A stretch of DNA of 7,984 nucleotides from Cyanobacteria bacterium UBA8803 (lineage in GTDB: Bacteria > Cyanobacteriota > Cyanobacteriia > Cyanobacteriales > Coleofasciculaceae), in assembly GCA_003505715.1 (NCBI GenBank), contig DNXU01000635.1:1-7984 (forward strand), written 5' to 3'. The notes beneath the pieces are model-generated. The model did not search any database. It was not told the origin of the DNA and saw nothing but the letters and a program-made list of their open reading frames with translations. Both the position numbers and the translations under genes were made by a program. Below, piece by piece: positions 5,992-7,984 of the stretch; position 1 is the stretch's first letter; every line of letters begins with the position of its first letter.

Positions 5992-7047
5992 TTAATGGCT
6001 AATGGGAACTCCCTCAATAACGCTTAAGGGGGAGCGGGTGGGGATAATATTTGTGAGCTGGAAACCAGCAGCAGCTAAGAGGTCTCGAAATTCAGGCTCA
6101 GTGCGTTCGCGACCTCCAGTACTCATGACCAGCATTTCCAAATCGAGGAATTTGCCTGGGAAGGGTTCGTTGCCGGGAGGGAGTACCATTTCTACTAGTA
6201 AAAGCTTGCCCTGTTCTGTTATGGCGCTATGGCAGTTTTTGAGAATCGCGATCGCTCGCTCATCATCCCAATCGTGAATAATGCTTTTGAGAATATAGGC
6301 ATCAGCATTGCTGGGAACTGACTCAAAGAAATTCCCAGCTGCTACTTGGCAACGCTCGCCTAGTTCTGTGGTTTTCAAATATTGCTTTGCCCCTTCAATT
6401 ACGGGCGGCAAGTCATAAAGCGTGCCCTTGAGGTGAGGATTGGCTTTCAGGATACCCGCCAAGAAACCCCCTTGGCCTCCACCAACATCAACAATATGGC
6501 TGATCGATGAGAAGTCGTAGTCTTGTGCGATCGCAGCACTAAACGTAGCAGTAAAACCCATCATCGCTTGGTCAAAGACTTTAGCAGCTTCAGGGTTCTG
6601 GCTCAAGTACTCAAACACGGGCATTCCCATCACCTGGTCGAATGCTGGTTTCCCAGTTTTAACACTGTAAAGAATCTCTCCCCAAGGTTGCCAGTGCCAT
6701 TCCTCGCTACCAAACATAATTGCGATCGCTCGCAAGGAACTGGGTCTATCTGTTTGCAGATATTCCGCTAAAGGCGTTAGTTCAAATTGTCGGTTCTCAC
6801 CCTCAGCAAAGATACCCATACTCGCCAAAGCCCGCAGCACCCGATACAGAGATTGGGAATCTACACCAGTGGAATTTGCTAATTCCTCACTACTTTTTGC
6901 CCCTTCTTTGAGCAGATCAGCAATACCCAGCTTAGCAGCCACGTAAATAGCTTGGCTAACCCACTTGCCACAAATCAGTTGCAGCAGGGTTTGGGGGAGG
7001 GATATTTCGCTGGTTGTGTTGGGATTGTTAGGTTGAGAATTCATCAT
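5992..7047 (-). CDS. SAM-dependent O-methyltransferase, plant-OMT/acetylserotonin-OMT family
   Basis: A 351-residue class I methyltransferase of the dimeric O-methyltransferase family (PF00891-like). It transfers a methyl group from S-adenosylmethionine to a hydroxyl on a small, often aromatic molecule; the substrate is unknown. Residues about 18-100 form the helical dimerisation/winged-helix domain (LLQLICGKWVSQAIYVAAKLG, then ELTPLAEYL). The SAM site shows VDVGGGQG (186-193) and D212 in LYDLPPVI. The catalytic-base region IIHDWDDE (256-263) has H258, and GGRERTEPEF (311-320) is the usual late motif. All expected motifs are intact. Two adjacent ATG codons (7047, 7044) could start it; AGGAG at 7063-7059 overlaps the upstream cheW-like stop and is 11 nt from the first. 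The gene sits 14 nt after the CheW-like gene and 1 nt before the thioesterase, so the three are probably one transcript. It is not MenG: phylloquinone C-methylation uses a UbiE-type enzyme. Confidence 0.9.
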   Translation of the reverse strand: MMNSQPNNPNTTSEISLPQTLLQLICGKWVSQAIYVAAKLGIADLLKEGAKSSEELANSTGVDSQSLYRVLRALASMGIFAEGENRQFELTPLAEYLQTDRPSSLRAIAIMFGSEEWHWQPWGEILYSVKTGKPAFDQVMGMPVFEYLSQNPEAAKVFDQAMMGFTATFSAAIAQDYDFSSISHIVDVGGGQGGFLAGILKANPHLKGTLYDLPPVIEGAKQYLKTTELGERCQVAAGNFFESVPSNADAYILKSIIHDWDDERAIAILKNCHSAITEQGKLLLVEMVLPPGNEPFPGKFLDLEMLVMSTGGRERTEPEFRDLLAAAGFQLTNIIPTRSPLSVIEGVPISH

Positions 7048-7061
7048 TGATGTGACTACTC

Positions 7062-7499
7062 CTAAACTAAATGCTTACGCTCCGATAGCAAATACTCCAG
7101 CCGAACTTGTTGGATCATGCCCTGCTCATCCATTATCATTTCTCCTAAATAAGGAGCTTCCTTAACCTCGAATCCGTTTTCACCTCCCTCATTGTCTGGC
7201 TTATTAATAGTTTCGGTAACCCGTTCGGCCATTAAGCCAACAAGCTGGGGAGTATTACCTGTATCAAAATAATTCACCATGACAATTCGAGTGCTTAAGT
7301 AGGAACGGCTAGGTAGACCTTGAATTAAATGGCATAGATCGATGGCTGGCACGATCTTGCCTCGATAGTTAAAAACCCCAGCAATATAGTCGGGTGCATG
7401 GGGTAGTTTCCTGAGAATAACCATGGGGATGACTTCGACAACTTGAGAAGTGTCAATACCATAACGGTCATTCCCGACATAGAAGACTAACATTAACAT
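7062..7499 (-). CDS. CheW-like chemosensory adaptor protein
   Basis: A 145-residue single CheW domain. CheW proteins link chemoreceptors to the CheA kinase; in cyanobacteria they serve phototaxis and type IV pilus or other chemosensory clusters. Visible features are the first strand LVFYVGNDRYGID, the VVEVIP element (20-25), and the signature around LPHAPDYIAGVFNYRGKIVP (32-51) followed by AIDL. Later strands RIVMVNYF and VGLMAERVTETI also fit. Length is slightly under the typical 150-170 residues but the fold looks complete. No receptor, cheA or cheY is adjacent; instead it leads an operon with an O-methyltransferase and a thioesterase. The ATG at 7499 is used; an in-frame ATG two codons on is an alternative. 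The upstream ribosome site is weak. A 16-bp near-palindrome lies 13 nt upstream of the start. Confidence 0.9.
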   Translation of the reverse strand: MLMLVFYVGNDRYGIDTSQVVEVIPMVILRKLPHAPDYIAGVFNYRGKIVPAIDLCHLIQGLPSRSYLSTRIVMVNYFDTGNTPQLVGLMAERVTETINKPDNEGGENGFEVKEAPYLGEMIMDEQGMIQQVRLEYLLSERKHLV

Positions 7500-7512
7500 A
7501 AGTGGCTCGATT

Positions 7513-7528
7513 GTTAGACTAGACTAAC
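7513..7528. promoter_or_regulatory. 16-bp near-palindrome upstream of the CheW-like gene
   Basis: GTTAGACTAGACTAAC is palindromic except at positions 6 and 11 (GTTAG-a-CTAG-a-CTAAC). It lies 13 nt upstream of the CheW-like ATG, in a position suited to an operator or leader structure. Function is inferred from symmetry and position only. Confidence 0.35.
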
Positions 7529-7581
7529 TTGGCAGATATAACCCACCAGTAAAAATTCTCCCTCAGCTTCCCCACCTTAAG

Positions 7582-7599
7582 AGACTTATCGTTAAGTCT
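7582..7599. other. Perfect 7-bp hairpin in the cheW-like/rpsU divergent region
   Basis: AGACTTA (7582-7588) and TAAGTCT (7593-7599) are separated by the 4-nt loop TCGT. No T-run follows on either strand, so it is not a convincing terminator. It may be an operator-like inverted repeat or a leader element of the CheW-like operon. Confidence 0.4.
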
Positions 7600-7613
7600 T
7601 GCATAGCTCAGAC

Positions 7614-7633
7614 TATATTTGATTATATTTGAT
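7614..7633. repeat. Exact 10-bp tandem duplication TATATTTGAT
   Basis: TATATTTGAT occurs twice back to back (7614-7623 and 7624-7633) in an AT-rich tract. The 10-bp spacing is about one helical turn, which would place two sites on the same DNA face. On the minus strand the junction creates a perfect TATAAT (7627-7622) that could be the -10 of the CheW-like operon, although no good -35 is visible. The repeat is seen directly; a regulatory role is inference. Confidence 0.5.
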
Positions 7634-7700
7634 AATATTAACTTTATTTTTCCGGCGGTACTGAGATGAGCTGAATGATGTGTTAGAATTGGGAATCAGG

Positions 7701-7706
7701 TATAGT
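7701..7706 (+). promoter_or_regulatory. Candidate -10 box for rpsU
   Basis: TATAGT matches the -10 consensus at 5 of 6 positions and lies 56 nt before the rpsU ATG. No good -35 hexamer is seen 16-18 nt upstream, so an activator or another start site may be involved. Transcription from here would place the 7716-7738 hairpin near the 5' end of the leader. Confidence 0.35.
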
Positions 7707-7715
7707 TTGGCGATC

Positions 7716-7738
7716 CCTTCTCGTCTAGCAAGAGAAGG
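7716..7738 (+). promoter_or_regulatory. Leader hairpin of rpsU
   Basis: CCTTCTC (7716-7722) pairs perfectly with GAGAAGG (7732-7738) around a 9-nt loop. The 3' arm runs into AAGGAG (7735-7740), a strong Shine-Dalgarno-like sequence, but that is 21 nt from the ATG; the working site is more likely GGAG at 7751-7754, 7 nt from the ATG. The stem could modulate ribosome access or protect the transcript end. Confidence 0.5.
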
Positions 7739-7761
7739 AGTTCCGAATTTGGAGACTTTTT

Positions 7762-7941
7762 ATGACCCAAGTGACTGTTGGTAAAAACGAAGGAATTGAA
7801 TCAGCACTACGTCGATTTAGGCGTCAAGTCTCCAACTCAGGAATTTTCGCCGATCTGAAGCGGCTACGTCACTTTGAAACTCCTATTGAAAAACGCAAGC
7901 GCAAAGCGATCGCCAGAAGACGCAAAAGATATTTTCATTAA
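7762..7941 (+). CDS. rpsU: 30S ribosomal protein S21
   Basis: A 59-residue, strongly basic protein matching bacterial S21, which sits on the 30S platform near the 16S 3' end and helps initiation. The N-terminal [20 protein letters not shown] and the basic tail ([17 protein letters not shown]) are typical, and length is within the usual range of roughly 57-71 residues. The start ATG at 7762 follows GGAG at 7751-7754 with 7-nt spacing. A HIP1 octamer lies inside the gene at 7906-7913. It is a single gene with its own leader, divergent from the CheW-like operon. A heptamer repeat starts 3 nt after the TAA, and no intrinsic terminator is visible. Confidence 0.96.
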   Translation: MTQVTVGKNEGIESALRRFRRQVSNSGIFADLKRLRHFETPIEKRKRKAIARRRKRYFH

Positions 7942-7944
7942 TTT

Positions 7945-7984
7945 GGTTGTTGGTTGTTGGTTGTTAGTTGTTGGTTGTTGGTTG
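7945..7984. repeat. Period-7 short tandem repeat, GGTTGTT units
   Basis: GGTTGTT occurs at 7945, 7952, 7959 and 7973, with a variant AGTTGTT at 7966 and a partial unit at the window edge. It begins 3 nt after the rpsU stop codon. Read on the coding strand of the preceding gene, it is the same type of G/T heptamer found after yvcK at the other end of the window, consistent with a cyanobacterial STRR-type repeat. The array is truncated by the window end. Confidence 0.88.

Noticed and set aside
6002..6277. Plus-strand frame opposite the methyltransferase end
   Set aside because: Antisense shadow of a well-supported gene with a low-complexity Ser/Arg-rich translation.
5992..7047. MenG-type methyltransferase for phylloquinone, suggested by the adjacent thioesterase
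   Set aside because: The dimerisation domain and IHDWDDE motif place it in the O-methyltransferase family, whereas MenG is a UbiE-type C-methyltransferase.

Overview
The window is cyanobacterial. Seven copies of the octamer GCGATCGC (HIP1, the overrepresented palindrome of many cyanobacterial genomes) start at 397, 685, 4703, 6248, 6527, 6722 and 7906; about 0.1 would be expected by chance in 8 kb. The protein set agrees: a membrane-anchored YvcK/CofD-like protein, a phytochrome-like GAF histidine kinase, and a hotdog thioesterase of the cyanobacterial DHNA-CoA hydrolase type. Heptanucleotide tandem repeats and a small MITE-like element point to a filamentous, repeat-rich genome (Nostocales or Oscillatoriales type). 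The species cannot be named from this sequence.

Layout, left to right. (1) Positions 1-47 are a period-7 repeat abutting the stop codon of yvcK (48-1415, minus). (2) A 353-bp divergent intergenic region carries a 116-bp MITE-like element (1613-1728) flanked by a 5-bp direct repeat, and leads into ruvC (1769-2287, plus). (3) A minus-strand signalling cluster converges on ruvC: a bilin-type GAF histidine kinase (3286-5319), then two stand-alone receiver proteins (2789-3196 and 2339-2731). (4) A 263-bp AT-rich gap holds a probable kinase promoter and a palindromic repeat. (5) A second minus-strand operon follows: a CheW-like protein (7062-7499), a SAM-dependent O-methyltransferase (5992-7047) and a DHNA-CoA thioesterase-like protein (5583-5990), with gaps of 14 nt and 1 nt. 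(6) A divergent regulatory region rich in small repeats and hairpins separates this operon from rpsU (7762-7941, plus). (7) Another period-7 repeat follows the rpsU stop and runs to the window end.

The kinase and two receivers probably form one phosphorelay with a light- or bilin-responsive input. The CheW-methyltransferase-thioesterase operon mixes a chemosensory adaptor with two small-molecule enzymes, and its joint role is not evident. yvcK, ruvC and rpsU are housekeeping genes. Both window ends lie in short tandem repeats, so this may be a whole short-read contig that broke at repeats (inference).

I see no CRISPR array, tRNA, rRNA, transposase, toxin-antitoxin pair or defence system. The most interesting items are the kinase cluster, the MITE-like element in front of ruvC, the matching heptamer arrays behind yvcK and rpsU, and the mixed operon. 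None is clearly a new biological system.
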